Source of the DNA: Ardenticatenaceae bacterium
Lineage (GTDB): Bacteria; Chloroflexota; Anaerolineae; Promineifilales; Promineifilaceae
Length of the DNA: 64,000 nucleotides
NCBI GenBank assembly: GCA_020634495.1
Contig: JACKBR010000025.1
Span: 10,754-74,753, forward strand
Direction: 5' to 3'
Every line of letters begins with the position of its first letter. Position 1 is the stretch's first letter. Position numbers and translations under genes: made by a program. Under the pieces are notes generated by a model, which saw nothing but the letters and a program-made list of their open reading frames with translations, was not told where the DNA came from and made no database searches. Positions 34,477-43,332 of this stretch are shown here, piece after piece.

Positions 34477-34518
34477 TTGATACCATATTTGCACAAATTT
34501 AATACCTAAAGCAGGTAT
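34477..34518 (+). promoter_or_regulatory. Promoter and palindrome before the hybrid kinase gene
   Basis: TTGATA (34477-34482), 17 bases, and TAATAC (34500-34505). The inverted repeat ATACCT-AAAGC-AGGTAT (34502-34518) overlaps the -10 box and the expected start point, a good position for a repressor. The untranslated leader would be under 20 bases. Confidence 0.6.
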
Positions 34519-34528
34519 CACTTAGCAC

Positions 34529-36337
34529 ATGTTCATACTTGAAATCATTCACCAGTTAAAGCAGTTCTTCCAGTTGCCTACATTTGCCAATGCAGAAGAT
34601 CAGCACACGGCCGAATTTCTCAACCGCTCCATCATTACCGGGGTTGTCATTACGGCCGGTTTTACAACATTAGCCCTGGTGACGCCCAGCACCCCAGGAT
34701 ATGTTTTTCCGCTTGGGCTAATCATCATGCTTTTAAGCTTGAGCTTGTACGGACTTTTGCGCAAGGGCCGGTTTGAAACAGCGGGGATTATTCTGGCAGT
34801 GGCTGGTTGGTTTGGCACTACAGTTGGCGCGGTTCTTTATCGCGGGCCGCATCAGCCATTGATTGTTATTTATTTGGTGAGTGTCATCTTTATTGGCTAT
34901 CTTGTTAGCTGGAAGGCCAGTTTGCGAATGGCCGCGCTTTCCATTGCCACCCTCCTGGTTCTGGCGTTATTAGAGAGCGCCAATATTTTTGAGCCAATTT
35001 TGCTGCGGTCTCCCTGGCAAGACCTACTGGTTTGGAGCATCGGAATTGTTTCCGCGCTCAGCACCATACGCTTTGGAACAAACCGTATTAACAATGCCTT
35101 GTCTGAGGCCAGGGCAAAAAACGAAGCCCTATTAAAGGCGACGCAGACGGCTGATGCAGCCAATGCGGCAAAAAGTGAATTTCTGGCCAACATGAGCCAT
35201 GAAATTCGTACGCCTTTGAATGCAATTATTGGTCTGACCAGCCTTTTGCTAGACACGCCGCTCAATCAAGAACAAGAGGAATACCTTAAAACTTTGCGTA
35301 TCAGTGGCAATGGGCTGCTGGCGCTTATCAATGACATTTTGGATTTCTCTAAAATTGAAGCGGGCAAGTTAGACGTGGAGCAGCACCCATTTAATTTACA
35401 TGCTTGTGTCATTGAAGCTGTGGATTTGTTTGCCAATAAAGCGGTTCAGAAGAAGCTTTCATTGAATTACCATATTGCGGATGACTTGCCTGTGAATGTG
35501 GTGGGGGATGTAACGCGCACCCGGCAGGTTTTGGTGAATTTGATTGGCAATGCCTTGAAGTTTACCCAAGAGGGGGGCGTGTCTGTAGCGGTGAGTGGGG
35601 TTGAAAGGGGAAACGGCCGTTTAATGCTTAAATTTTCCGTGATGGATACAGGCATTGGCATCCCCTCTGAACGTGTTAGTCGCCTGTTTAAAACATTTAG
35701 CCAGGGAGATTCTTCTACCACGAAACGGTTTGGCGGCACAGGCTTGGGCTTAGCCATTAGCAAACGGCTGGCCGAGGCAATGGCGGGTGACATGTGGGTG
35801 GAAAGCACGCCAGGAAACGGCTCTACTTTTTTCTTTACTATCCTGGTGAAGCAAGCTGGTTCACTGCCTGCCAGCGCTACCAAACCGCTGCCGAAGGCTG
35901 GCAAGCATGGCAATGCCGCCGCAACGCCCGTATTTGATACGGCTCTGGCAGAGCGATTGCCGCTACGTATTTTGTTGGCCGAGGATAATCTCATCAATCA
36001 AAAGGTAGCGGTGCGAATTATGGAGCGGTTGGGGTATCGTGTGGATGTGGCCAGTAATGGCGTTGAAGTTCTAGACGCGCTGCACCGCCAGCCCTATGAC
36101 CTGATCTTGATGGATGTGCAAATGCCAGAAATGGATGGGGTGGTTGCCACAAAACATATCCGCAGCGATTTTTGCCCAGAAGACCAACCGGTCATCGTTG
36201 CCCTGACGGCCAATGCGTTGAGTGGGGATCGCGAACGATTTTTGCAGGCGGGCATGGATGATTACATTAGTAAACCGGTGCGAATTGACATGCTAACGGC
36301 CGTTTTAGAACGCAATTTCCGACCTGAGCCAACTTAG
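34529..36337 (+). CDS. Hybrid sensor histidine kinase/response regulator
   Basis: A 602-residue hybrid kinase. Six or so membrane helices span about 34-180 with no large sensor domain. The dimerisation domain has His224 in [16 protein letters not shown]. The ATPase domain has the N box [12 protein letters not shown], the G1 box DTGIGIP and the G2 box [10 protein letters not shown] proline-containing linker leads to the receiver domain from about 475 with phospho-acceptor Asp529 in [13 protein letters not shown] and a conserved lysine in YISKPVR. No output domain, so phosphate is passed elsewhere. It is apparently monocistronic. Confidence 0.93.
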   Translation: MFILEIIHQLKQFFQLPTFANAEDQHTAEFLNRSIITGVVITAGFTTLALVTPSTPGYVFPLGLIIMLLSLSLYGLLRKGRFETAGIILAVAGWFGTTVGAVLYRGPHQPLIVIYLVSVIFIGYLVSWKASLRMAALSIATLLVLALLESANIFEPILLRSPWQDLLVWSIGIVSALSTIRFGTNRINNALSEARAKNEALLKATQTADAANAAKSEFLANMSHEIRTPLNAIIGLTSLLLDTPLNQEQEEYLKTLRISGNGLLALINDILDFSKIEAGKLDVEQHPFNLHACVIEAVDLFANKAVQKKLSLNYHIADDLPVNVVGDVTRTRQVLVNLIGNALKFTQEGGVSVAVSGVERGNGRLMLKFSVMDTGIGIPSERVSRLFKTFSQGDSSTTKRFGGTGLGLAISKRLAEAMAGDMWVESTPGNGSTFFFTILVKQAGSLPASATKPLPKAGKHGNAAATPVFDTALAERLPLRILLAEDNLINQKVAVRIMERLGYRVDVASNGVEVLDALHRQPYDLILMDVQMPEMDGVVATKHIRSDFCPEDQPVIVALTANALSGDRERFLQAGMDDYISKPVRIDMLTAVLERNFRPEPT

Positions 36338-36394
36338 AATCTTTCCGAACCGCTGTAAGCTCTTTGGTTAATAGTCAGATAGGCATTTAGCCAA

Positions 36395-37618
36395 CTAGCC
36401 CATCTGCTTAAGCGCCTCCCAACCAGAGGGAACCTCACCCCACTCAATCTTTTCAGCCCCCAAAAATTTTCCCAGTGATGAAACGGCCTGGCCAACGGCG
36501 CGCACCATTCTCTTATTTTTCGGTGCGCCATCTTCCCGGTACACATTGTAAATATGCAGCGTCTTGGTTTTGCGATCCATTTTAGGATCGATACGGCCGA
36601 TCAGCTGGTCGCCATGCAAAATAGGCAAGACGTAATAGCCGTACTCCCGTTTGGCCTTGGGCACGTAAATTTCAATGCGATAGTAAAAGTCCCACAGCGC
36701 TTCGGTGCGGTCACGGTCACAAATGAGGTTGTCGAAGGGGGAGAGCAGGGTGGTGCGTGGCTGCCAGTCGCCATTTTGCAGCTGGCGCAGCAGGGGCAGA
36801 TCTTCACTGTGGAGGTAATAATCTCCGGGCACGTCGGCGACGGTGACGGGGATGAGGGTTTCTTCTTTGACAAGCTGCTTGAGAACGGCCGTTATCCCCG
36901 GATACATCCCCCGCGTGTAATGCACTTTAATTTGCTTAACGGTGGCTGCGCCCAACGCTCGGACGGCCTTCTGCACGGCAAAGCGGCACGCTTCTTTGGC
37001 CGTCCACTCATCTTGTGGCGTCCACTCCGGCAAAAAATCCTCGGCCAGCCCCCACTTGCGCTGGTTGCCTACCCGCTCGGCAATGACCACCTGCCCGTTG
37101 CTCCACAAATAATCTAGCAGCAAATTAACAAAACGGCCGCTTGTCCAGCCAGAAGTCCAATTCATTTTTTCCTGGCTATCAAATTCACGAGAAAAAAGTG
37201 GGCCATCCTGCCCCAATCGTGCCAAGACATGATCGTGCAGCGCGTCGAAGCCGATTTCGCCATCAAACCACTTGGCATATCTTTCTTTTCTAGATTGCTT
37301 GTCACGCAAATGACGCATTCCCCAGTTAAAAACGGGGTACTCTTCTGTAAGCACCAGCGAGGCGGCGTGTGCCCAATATTCAAACAGCGCCTTCTCCTCC
37401 CAGCGCAGCTTTTCTAGCTCAGCCACATCAAACTCGCCCAGGCGGCTCCACAGCACCAGCAAATGGGTGCGCTCCACGGCCCGGATGGGGTCTAGCTGCA
37501 CGCAGCCCAAATCGCGAATGACATCAAGCAGGGCAGGTGGTTTTTGTTTGGTTAAATGCTGGCGGGAAATGACCAATCGGCGCAAATCCTGGCGAGTGAG
37601 GGTTAGTTGGGCAGTCAT
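36395..37618 (-). CDS. YcaQ/AlkX-type DNA glycosylase (winged-helix DUF1006 family)
   Basis: A 407-residue member of the HTH_42/YcaQ family, whose studied members open DNA interstrand crosslinks as glycosylases. The catalytic QxD motif is present in LGCVQLDPIRAVERTHLLV. FEYWAHAASLVLTEEYP, a second family segment, follows, and the C-terminal part has LLSPFDNLICDRDRTEALWDF and YYVLPILHGDQLIGRIDPK, both typical. Length is normal. It is alone and transcribed divergently from the ECF sigma gene. Confidence 0.9.
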   Translation of the reverse strand: MTAQLTLTRQDLRRLVISRQHLTKQKPPALLDVIRDLGCVQLDPIRAVERTHLLVLWSRLGEFDVAELEKLRWEEKALFEYWAHAASLVLTEEYPVFNWGMRHLRDKQSRKERYAKWFDGEIGFDALHDHVLARLGQDGPLFSREFDSQEKMNWTSGWTSGRFVNLLLDYLWSNGQVVIAERVGNQRKWGLAEDFLPEWTPQDEWTAKEACRFAVQKAVRALGAATVKQIKVHYTRGMYPGITAVLKQLVKEETLIPVTVADVPGDYYLHSEDLPLLRQLQNGDWQPRTTLLSPFDNLICDRDRTEALWDFYYRIEIYVPKAKREYGYYVLPILHGDQLIGRIDPKMDRKTKTLHIYNVYREDGAPKNKRMVRAVGQAVSSLGKFLGAEKIEWGEVPSGWEALKQMG

Positions 37619-37636
37619 TAGCTTCTCCTAAAAATT

Positions 37637-37690
37637 TTACCGCAGAGAGCGCGGAGGGCGCTGAGAAAAAGAGGTCGGGTTTCTCTGGCA
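37637..37690. repeat. CGCAGAGAGCGCGGAG-type repeat fragment
   Basis: CCGCAGAGAGCGCGGAGGGC and the following GAGAAAAAGAGG tract is of the kind of spacer repeat seen at 26224 and 30848, but only one arm is evident. Confidence 0.4.
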
Positions 37691-37792
37691 GGGATTATAC
37701 GTGGCAACTGGCTTTAGAACAAGCGTTCGTGAGAGGGCGCGGTTTTTCATTAAAAATGGAACCGATTGGCAGAAACGGTGTATTGTAGGTAG

Positions 37793-38374
37793 ATGGCACG
37801 TTCTGGAACGGATGAAACCGCCAGCGAAGAGGCAAATTTGATTCAGCAAGCCCGGCGCGGAGACGCGGCTGCCTGGGAGTCGCTGGTACGCCAGCATCAG
37901 GAAGCGGCGTTTCGGCTGGCGTATTTGCTGCTGGGTGATGCCCATGAGGCCGAGGATGTGGCCCAGGAGGCGTTTGTGCGGGCATTTTTGGCGCTGGATC
38001 GGTTTGACAGGGAACGGCCGTTCAAACCGTGGCTCCTGCAAATTACCCGCAACCTGGCCAAAAACCGGCTGCGCAGCTTGTCTCGCTACTGGGCAATGGC
38101 CCGGCGGTGGTGGCAGGAACAGGACCCCGTTGCCGAAGCAGCGCACCTGCGCCAGAGTGAGTCGGCGCTGCTGTGGCAGGCGGTGCAGCAGCTGCGCCCC
38201 AAGGCGCAAGAGGTCATTTACCTGCGCTACTTTTTAGAGATGTCTGAGGCGGAAACGGCCGTTGCCTTGGCTGTGCCTGCCGGAACGGTAAAGTCGCGGC
38301 TGCACCGGGCGTTGCAGCAGTTAAAAAGGGTAATTGAAGCAGATTTTGTAGCGTTAAAAGAAGTCATTGAGTAA
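37793..38374 (+). CDS. ECF RNA polymerase sigma factor (second)
   Basis: A 193-residue group-4 sigma factor. Region 2 includes AAWESLVRQHQEAAFRLAYL, DVAQEAFVRAFLALDRFD and the FKPWLLQITRNLAKNRLRS segment. Region 4 includes AQEVIYLRYFLEMSEAETA and the helix-turn-helix VPAGTVKSRLHRALQQLKR. It is not closely similar to the factor at 3369-3953. A DUF4367-type anti-sigma gene starts 11 bases after it. RPF and TAV tripeptides come from ACGGCCGT copies. Confidence 0.92.
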   Translation: MARSGTDETASEEANLIQQARRGDAAAWESLVRQHQEAAFRLAYLLLGDAHEAEDVAQEAFVRAFLALDRFDRERPFKPWLLQITRNLAKNRLRSLSRYWAMARRWWQEQDPVAEAAHLRQSESALLWQAVQQLRPKAQEVIYLRYFLEMSEAETAVALAVPAGTVKSRLHRALQQLKRVIEADFVALKEVIE

Positions 38375-38385
38375 CTGGGTAATTG

Positions 38386-39144
38386 ATGAACGAAATGAAC
38401 AGTTCGTACGAGAAGCAAATAGAGGAATGGGCAGCGGCGTTTGACTTCCCGCCCACACCAGATGTTGCCGGGCAGATACGGCCGTTGCTTACCGCGCCCG
38501 TAAAAAAAGCCAGGCCGCCTCAACGACGGCTGGCCTGGGCGCTTGCTTTGCTGCTGCTGGCCGCCAGTTTGCTGGCTGTGCCTGCCGTACGGGCTGCCCT
38601 GGTGCAAATTTTGCGCGCCGGGGGCATCACCATTTTTGTGGGCGAAGAAGCAGCGGTTGATGAAATGCCGCCGCTGCTCAACGAGCAGCTGCCTGCCTTT
38701 ACAGAGCCAATTACCCTGGAAGAGGCCGCGGGCCGGTATCCTAATTTGCAGCTGCCCACAGAGCTGCCACCGCCGGATGATGTGCTGCTGCATGAGGAAC
38801 CGGTTTGGGATACGGCCGTTATCTTCCTGTGGCGCGACGAAGCCGATCCGCAACAAATCGCGCTGAGCCTTTACCAGATCAACGTGGCGCAGTACGCCTA
38901 CAAAGGCAGCGAAATGCTGGAAATGACCGAGGTAAATGGTAACCAGGCGTTCTGGCTCATCGGCCCGCACTATTTCCGCTTGCAAGACAGTGCGCTGCAA
39001 AGTGGCGCTGTTGAAGAATGGCTGTTTGTGGAAGGCAATGTGCTGATCTGGTGGGAGGGAAGCGTTACCTACCGTTTAGAAGGTGCAAAATCATTGGAAG
39101 ATGCGCTAAGGATTGCTGAATCTTTGCAAACCGTTGAGGAATAA
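38386..39144 (+). CDS. Anti-sigma factor-like membrane protein with DUF4367 domain
   Basis: A 252-residue single-pass protein. A cytosolic N-terminus of about 45 residues would bind the sigma factor, a helix lies at about 46-65 (LAWALALLLLAASLLAVP), and the outer part carries a DUF4367-like domain ending in SLEDALRIAESLQ. It has no ZAS zinc motif. The ATG at 38386 follows the sigma gene by 11 bases. The similarly ending protein at 33108-34298 shares the C-terminal domain. Confidence 0.8.
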   Translation: MNEMNSSYEKQIEEWAAAFDFPPTPDVAGQIRPLLTAPVKKARPPQRRLAWALALLLLAASLLAVPAVRAALVQILRAGGITIFVGEEAAVDEMPPLLNEQLPAFTEPITLEEAAGRYPNLQLPTELPPPDDVLLHEEPVWDTAVIFLWRDEADPQQIALSLYQINVAQYAYKGSEMLEMTEVNGNQAFWLIGPHYFRLQDSALQSGAVEEWLFVEGNVLIWWEGSVTYRLEGAKSLEDALRIAESLQTVEE

Positions 39145-39148
39145 ATCG

Positions 39149-39202
39149 TAGCCGCAGATTCTTTCTGCGCAACCACTTTGCGCGGAAAGAATCCACGGCT
39201 AC
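39149..39202. repeat. GTAGC...GGCTAC hairpin repeat, copy 2
   Basis: GTAGCCGCAGATTCTTTCTG and the complementary CGGAAAGAATCCACGGCTAC arms form a long near-perfect hairpin between the anti-sigma and cytochrome genes. It shares its ends and design with the copy at 6520-6572. Confidence 0.8.
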
Positions 39203-39218
39203 AAGAAGGAGTGTTGTG

Positions 39219-40109
39219 ATGCGAAAAAATTTCATTTGGATCGTTGGATTTTTGTTGATGGTTGGTTTGTTTGGCAACGTTGGTTCGGCGCGGGCGGGCG
39301 GCTGGGCAACAGTCACGTTGTCTGAACTGCCTACAGAGGTGGTGGCGGAACGGCCGTTCACCATCGAGTTTTCTATACGGGGGCATGGCCAAACGCTAAT
39401 AGCTGGCACCGATGCCACTGTTACGGCCGTTCAAGAAGCCAGCAGCACCCGGGTGAATGTGGAGGCAGAAGATAGTACTGAAGAAGGGTTCTATACCGCC
39501 ACGCTCACGTTGCCAGAATCAGGCAACTGGTATTGGGAAATCTCCGTTTGGGGCCTAAGCCATCCCATGCCACCTTTGCTGGTGAATAAAGCTGGGGTTG
39601 TCAGTGTGGAGCATGGGGGGGAAACGGCCGTTGGGGCAACCAATGTTGCCTGGCAGCTTATTTTAGGCTGGGCCGCAGCGGCGGGAGCTATCATCCTGTT
39701 GTTTTTATGGACACGACAAAAGAACCAGCTGCGGCTGGCAGGCGCGGCACTGCTGGGTGTGGTAAGTTTGGCTGGCTTTGTGCTGTATGCCCAAATGCCC
39801 CAACCTGTTTTGGCAGAAAGTGAAAACGAGGTAGCGATGGTTCCGGCCATTGCCCCGGAAGCAATGGGCGAGGCGCTGTTTGTGGCCAAAGGGTGCATCC
39901 AGTGCCACACCAATGACAACGTCACAATGGCTGAAAACATGATCCCGATTGGGCCAAACATCACCTTCGTCAAGCGATCCCCAGAATATTTGCAGGTGTG
40001 GTTAGCAGACCCATCCACCTTAAAAACTGGTACGCAAATGCCCAACCTGCACCTGAGCCAAACAGAGATTGATACGCTAGTCGCCTTCTTACAAACCGAT
40101 GCGGATTAA
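39219..40109 (+). CDS. Membrane-anchored cytochrome c with CopC/FixH-like outer domain
   Basis: A 297-residue protein. A signal peptide (MRKNFIWIVGFLLMVGLFG) is followed by a beta-rich domain at about 27-130 resembling FixH/copper-resistance-type domains. Two membrane helices follow at about 145-190. A C-terminal mono-heme cytochrome c domain has the heme site GCIQCH near residue 227 and a likely axial methionine in GTQMPNL. Electron transfer on the outer membrane face is likely. AAGGAG precedes the ATG at 39219. It overlaps the next gene by 11 bases. Confidence 0.88.
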   Translation: MRKNFIWIVGFLLMVGLFGNVGSARAGGWATVTLSELPTEVVAERPFTIEFSIRGHGQTLIAGTDATVTAVQEASSTRVNVEAEDSTEEGFYTATLTLPESGNWYWEISVWGLSHPMPPLLVNKAGVVSVEHGGETAVGATNVAWQLILGWAAAAGAIILLFLWTRQKNQLRLAGAALLGVVSLAGFVLYAQMPQPVLAESENEVAMVPAIAPEAMGEALFVAKGCIQCHTNDNVTMAENMIPIGPNITFVKRSPEYLQVWLADPSTLKTGTQMPNLHLSQTEIDTLVAFLQTDAD

Positions 40110-40770
40110 TCGACTTCTCTGGCTTTTTTTCATTTTTCTAGTTGCTTGTAGTCAGGAAAATGTCGTTCTGACAGAACCTGTACCTAAAGCCATTACGATT
40201 AGGTCATTGGAACCAACGGCCGTACCCACACCAGAAGTTATCATCATCGGCCCTACTGACGATTATCCCGAAGGCTGCCAGCCAAACGAAGTTGTAGAGC
40301 TGTTGCTGTCATTTTTGGACGCTTACAACACGGGCAACACGGTCGCGATAGACCAAACTTTTGCCGAACATATTGAATGGTATTCAGACACGAAAGGTGA
40401 AAATGAGCAAAATCACTTTGTCACCTATACCCGCGATGGAATCCTGCCATATGTTGCCATCCGCCAGGAACAGCAAGATCAGCTGGCACTATTGTGGCTA
40501 AATGTTCTGCCAAAAACCTGGCATGGTGGGGTTGACATTAATTACATGTTGCAGCGGGAAGCAAACGATCTGGAATCTGGGCCAGACGGCCGTCCGCGAC
40601 TTGTCAGTGGAAAGGGTGCTATACATTGTCCCGACCGAAAAATCTTTGTTTGGAGCATGGGCACATTGGCGGCTTGGGAAGTGCTAACCACACATGTTCT
40701 AAGCTGCAATGGGACGTCAGAAACATTTTCTGCAGAAAAGATTGTTGTGTGTGCTTACGGAACCGAATAA
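40099..40770 (+). CDS. Lipoprotein of unknown function
   Basis: A 223-residue protein with a lipoprotein signal peptide, MRINRLLWLFFIFLVACSQ, with the lipid-bearing cysteine at residue 17. The outer part, VELLLSFLDAYNTGNTVAID followed by HIEWYSD, has the start of an NTF2-like fold, which I propose with low confidence. A linker TAVPTPE is written by ACGGCCGT. It overlaps the cytochrome gene by 11 bases, so it is translated from the same message and may sit next to the heme protein. Confidence 0.7.
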   Translation: MRINRLLWLFFIFLVACSQENVVLTEPVPKAITIRSLEPTAVPTPEVIIIGPTDDYPEGCQPNEVVELLLSFLDAYNTGNTVAIDQTFAEHIEWYSDTKGENEQNHFVTYTRDGILPYVAIRQEQQDQLALLWLNVLPKTWHGGVDINYMLQREANDLESGPDGRPRLVSGKGAIHCPDRKIFVWSMGTLAAWEVLTTHVLSCNGTSETFSAEKIVVCAYGTE

Positions 40771-40868
40771 TAGAGTGCCTGTATCTTTGCCCAAAAATTA
40801 CGTAATGGTTTGGCCTCCTTCAACCATGTTGAGCAAATTACAACAAACCTGCGTCGATCCGTAGATGA

Positions 40869-41687
40869 TTAAATTTCTTCAGGCCATTCGGCGTGGGGGC
40901 GCTGCTCGCGGCAGATGTCTAGCAGGCGGTCCAGCTTGCCGTGCCGCTCGCAGTAGAGGATGATTTCCTGGGCCAGCTCTGGTTTGGTGGCGTTGGGCAG
41001 GTCATCTTTGTCGATGCCCAGGTCAAAGCAGAGGGTTTCCAGCTCTGTTTTATTGAAGTAACGCACCATCAGTTCGCGCAGGCGGATGCGGTTTTGCAGC
41101 AGCATTTCGGCGCTTTCTTCTTCCAGAACGGCCGTATAAAACTCAGCCACCGCCAATTTGCGCGTAGAAATGCTGTTGCGCTGCTCCAGGCTCATTTCGG
41201 CCAGGGTGCGGTCGTGCCCTTCGGGGATGAAGATGGCGTCCCAGCCAAAAATCTGATGACCACGCGGTTCTGGGGCGATGGTGCCTGCCAGCTGCCCGGC
41301 AAAGATGCGCACCTGTCCATCTGGGCCGTGATACGCCAATTTGGTAACGGCCGTAGCCGAACGGTCTGGAAACGCATCCAGCATCTTGCAAATGCCAGCC
41401 ACGCCCACGCCGCTAATGAACAATCCAGCCACATTGCCCGGCAAATTCTTCCAGGTACGAATCATCAAATTCGTTTGCTCAACCAAAAAGGGCAGGTAAG
41501 GTAGCTTCGGCTTAATCGCCTCTACCTTGCGCCGGATGAGAATATCCACGTCAGTGGTGACCACATCCTCCACGTTGTAGCGAAACCAGAACAGGTCAGC
41601 AAACTTGCCCAGCAAAAACTGGTAATCATTAAATTTATTCTCTGAGGCAGTGACAAAATAAAGCCGGTCGATGCGATTTTTAGTCAT
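40869..41687 (-). CDS. Ham1/ITPase-like domain fused to an effector-associated death-like domain
   Basis: A 272-residue two-domain protein. Residues 8-188 follow the Ham1/RdgB/ITPA purine-NTP pyrophosphatase along their length: FVTASENKFN, PFLVEQTNL, the FGWDAIFIPEGHDRTLAEM segment, then SISTRKLAVAEF. Two active-site positions differ: the usual Glu-Asp of VEDT is Glu70-Gln71, and the SHR of the family is Ser-Thr-Arg (174-176). Residues 201-265 (LRELMVRYFNKTELETLCFD, LGIDKDDLPNATKPELAQEI) look like the small helical effector-associated/death-like adaptor domain of bacterial conflict systems. It lies beside HEPN-MNT and an Imm40-like gene. It may sense or degrade nucleotides in defence; unproven. 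Confidence 0.8.
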   Translation of the reverse strand: MTKNRIDRLYFVTASENKFNDYQFLLGKFADLFWFRYNVEDVVTTDVDILIRRKVEAIKPKLPYLPFLVEQTNLMIRTWKNLPGNVAGLFISGVGVAGICKMLDAFPDRSATAVTKLAYHGPDGQVRIFAGQLAGTIAPEPRGHQIFGWDAIFIPEGHDRTLAEMSLEQRNSISTRKLAVAEFYTAVLEEESAEMLLQNRIRLRELMVRYFNKTELETLCFDLGIDKDDLPNATKPELAQEIILYCERHGKLDRLLDICREQRPHAEWPEEI

Positions 41688-41743
41688 AGTTTATTTGTGG
41701 AATGGATTGTTCTGTATGAAAATTTTGCCAAAAAACGCAAAAC

Positions 41744-42136
41744 TTACTCGCCAGATTCGTACTCTCCCAAAAAATTTTTACCAAATGCGAGAAATTGACT
41801 TGCTCGTTCAATCTGTTGTATTGCTTTTCGGCGGGAAAGAGTTGGCATTGGGTCGTAGTCGCCGATCAAACGACTATCTTGAGCATCAATTAAATAGCGG
41901 TGAAAATGTGCGGGTGCACGACCTGTTTTTACAAAATGTTTTCCAAAAGCAGCGATCACGGCAGAATGCTTTGAAAAATTCAGCGCATCCTCCAGTAAAA
42001 GAGCTTCAGCTATGTAGAACATGGCATAGTAAGCACGAGAGATGGCAAAATCGAAGAAATCCTCACTGACCAAGAGTTCTGCTGCATCAATACTACTCTG
42101 CGCTTTCTGCAAAAGGGCAGATTGCTCGGGCGTCAT
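41744..42136 (-). CDS. HEPN-domain toxin of a HEPN-MNT pair
   Basis: A 130-residue all-helical HEPN protein: SIDAAELLVSEDFFDFAISR, AYYAMFYIAEALLLEDA and the KHSAVIAAFGKHFVKTGR segment are typical of the HEPN family that pairs with minimal nucleotidyltransferases. The canonical Rx4-6H RNase motif is only loosely met (RAPAHFH). Its start overlaps the MNT stop by four bases. Partner MNT proteins in such pairs inactivate HEPN by adding AMP. Confidence 0.88.
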   Translation of the reverse strand: MTPEQSALLQKAQSSIDAAELLVSEDFFDFAISRAYYAMFYIAEALLLEDALNFSKHSAVIAAFGKHFVKTGRAPAHFHRYLIDAQDSRLIGDYDPMPTLSRRKAIQQIERASQFLAFGKNFLGEYESGE

Positions 42137-42471
42137 ACCACAATTCCTTCACGACGGATGTTTAGCAAAAGCGGGCTGTTTTCTTGAATGTATCTTTCTT
42201 CGGAAATGTAAACACAAGAAATTACAATATCATGCTCCAGGGATAGAGTGGACGTAATCGGCGAAACCCGCTCGATTTCTGTTGCCGGTTCTACTGGCCC
42301 AGCCAAAACAACCAGCACATCAACATCAGAGCCAGGCAAAGCATCACCACGCGCCTGTGAACCGTACAGCACCATATGGACTAGACTGGAGCCATAGAGT
42401 TCATTAAGTTGACGACGAAGCTCGGCTAAAACATGATTCAGTTTCTCTGACGATAGTTGTTGTAATTCCAT
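42133..42471 (-). CDS. MNT-type nucleotidyltransferase antitoxin
   Basis: A 112-residue minimal nucleotidyltransferase: VHMVLYGSQARGDALPGSDV holds the GSxxxG motif and the Asp-x-Asp catalytic pair follows in SDVDVLVVL. It is expected to modify and silence the downstream HEPN toxin, with which it overlaps by four bases. Order MNT then HEPN is standard. No ACGGCCGT copy lies in either gene. Confidence 0.9.
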   Translation of the reverse strand: MELQQLSSEKLNHVLAELRRQLNELYGSSLVHMVLYGSQARGDALPGSDVDVLVVLAGPVEPATEIERVSPITSTLSLEHDIVISCVYISEERYIQENSPLLLNIRREGIVV

Positions 42472-42549
42472 AAATCACATTGTACATGAAGAAAGGATGA
42501 AAAAGGCATTCTTCTTCCTTTTTCATTGTTGTTAATGCCATAGGATTTA

Positions 42550-42900
42550 TTATTGGTTGAATACCAACTCAAATAACAAAGTTTTTGATGAATGAATTTG
42601 TTTGAAAAAAGTTATTTTTTGGTTTGCAAATTCTATAGATTTAATAACAAATTCTGCCCGTTTAGCTGAAGCATCAGAGTCCATGTACCAATTATCGTAA
42701 GTGTAGGATAACTTACCAGTCTCGAGCCTTTCAATTACATCGCCGCCAACGACAGCAATATCGTTTTGTCCACACCAATTTATAACCTGTAGCGCATCTT
42801 TAAAGTACCAAGCAAAGTTATTTACACCCAACGGTTCACTCAGATCAACACCTTTTCTTAGTAAATTAGAGCGGAAATATTCTAAAACAGTGTTAACCAT
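42550..42900 (-). CDS. Imm40-like immunity protein
   Basis: A 116-residue protein with ALQVINWCGQNDIAVVGGDV and the TYDNWYMD motif, which I recognise as typical of the Imm40 family of immunity proteins for polymorphic toxins. No toxin gene accompanies it, so it may be an orphan protecting against neighbours. The assignment rests on remembered motifs, not on a search. The base composition (AT-rich) differs from flanking genes, in line with recent transfer. Confidence 0.6.
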   Translation of the reverse strand: MVNTVLEYFRSNLLRKGVDLSEPLGVNNFAWYFKDALQVINWCGQNDIAVVGGDVIERLETGKLSYTYDNWYMDSDASAKRAEFVIKSIEFANQKITFFKQIHSSKTLLFELVFNQ

Positions 42901-43332
42901 TTTTTACATCCTATAATAGCTTTAAAAAATGAACTAAGTACAACGGCCGTAACATTCTAACACACCTTCTTTCCTTCCCAACCAGCCAAACCCACTAGGG
43001 TAATCGCATATTCCCCCATCGCCGGAGGCTGAAGCCATCCGGCTAGTTACGGAAGCCCGATTGGGCTTAAAAAACAGGCCCTTTGGGCCTTTCATGGATA
43101 GCGGGGGCGTTCACGCCTCCGCGAGCATGGCAGAAAAACCGAGTATGCGATTACCCAGCCAAACCCACAATTCATATTGCCGATTCCGCATTCCCTCTTT
43201 ATGATCAGGGTCACGTAATGATTTTTAACGCAAAGTCCGCAAAGATAACAAAGGCGCAAAGCTTTTTTCTTTTCACTTATCACTTTTTACTTTTCACTCT
43301 TTGCCTCTTTGTGTCAGAAAACGGGAGAGTAA
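42901..43332. other. 432-base spacer of hairpin repeats before the GyrA-CTD gene
   Basis: No gene is apparent. The stretch holds one ACGGCCGT copy near 42943, short palindromic hairpins (GAAGCCCGATTGGGCTT, AGGCCCTTTGGGCCT, GGGGGCGTTCACGCC) at 43045-43127, and CGCAAAG-type units at 43228-43260. A CACTTATCAC tract lies at 43275-43305. It looks like a pile-up of several repeat families; the segment just before the ATG provides GGGAGAG as ribosome binding site. Confidence 0.6.
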
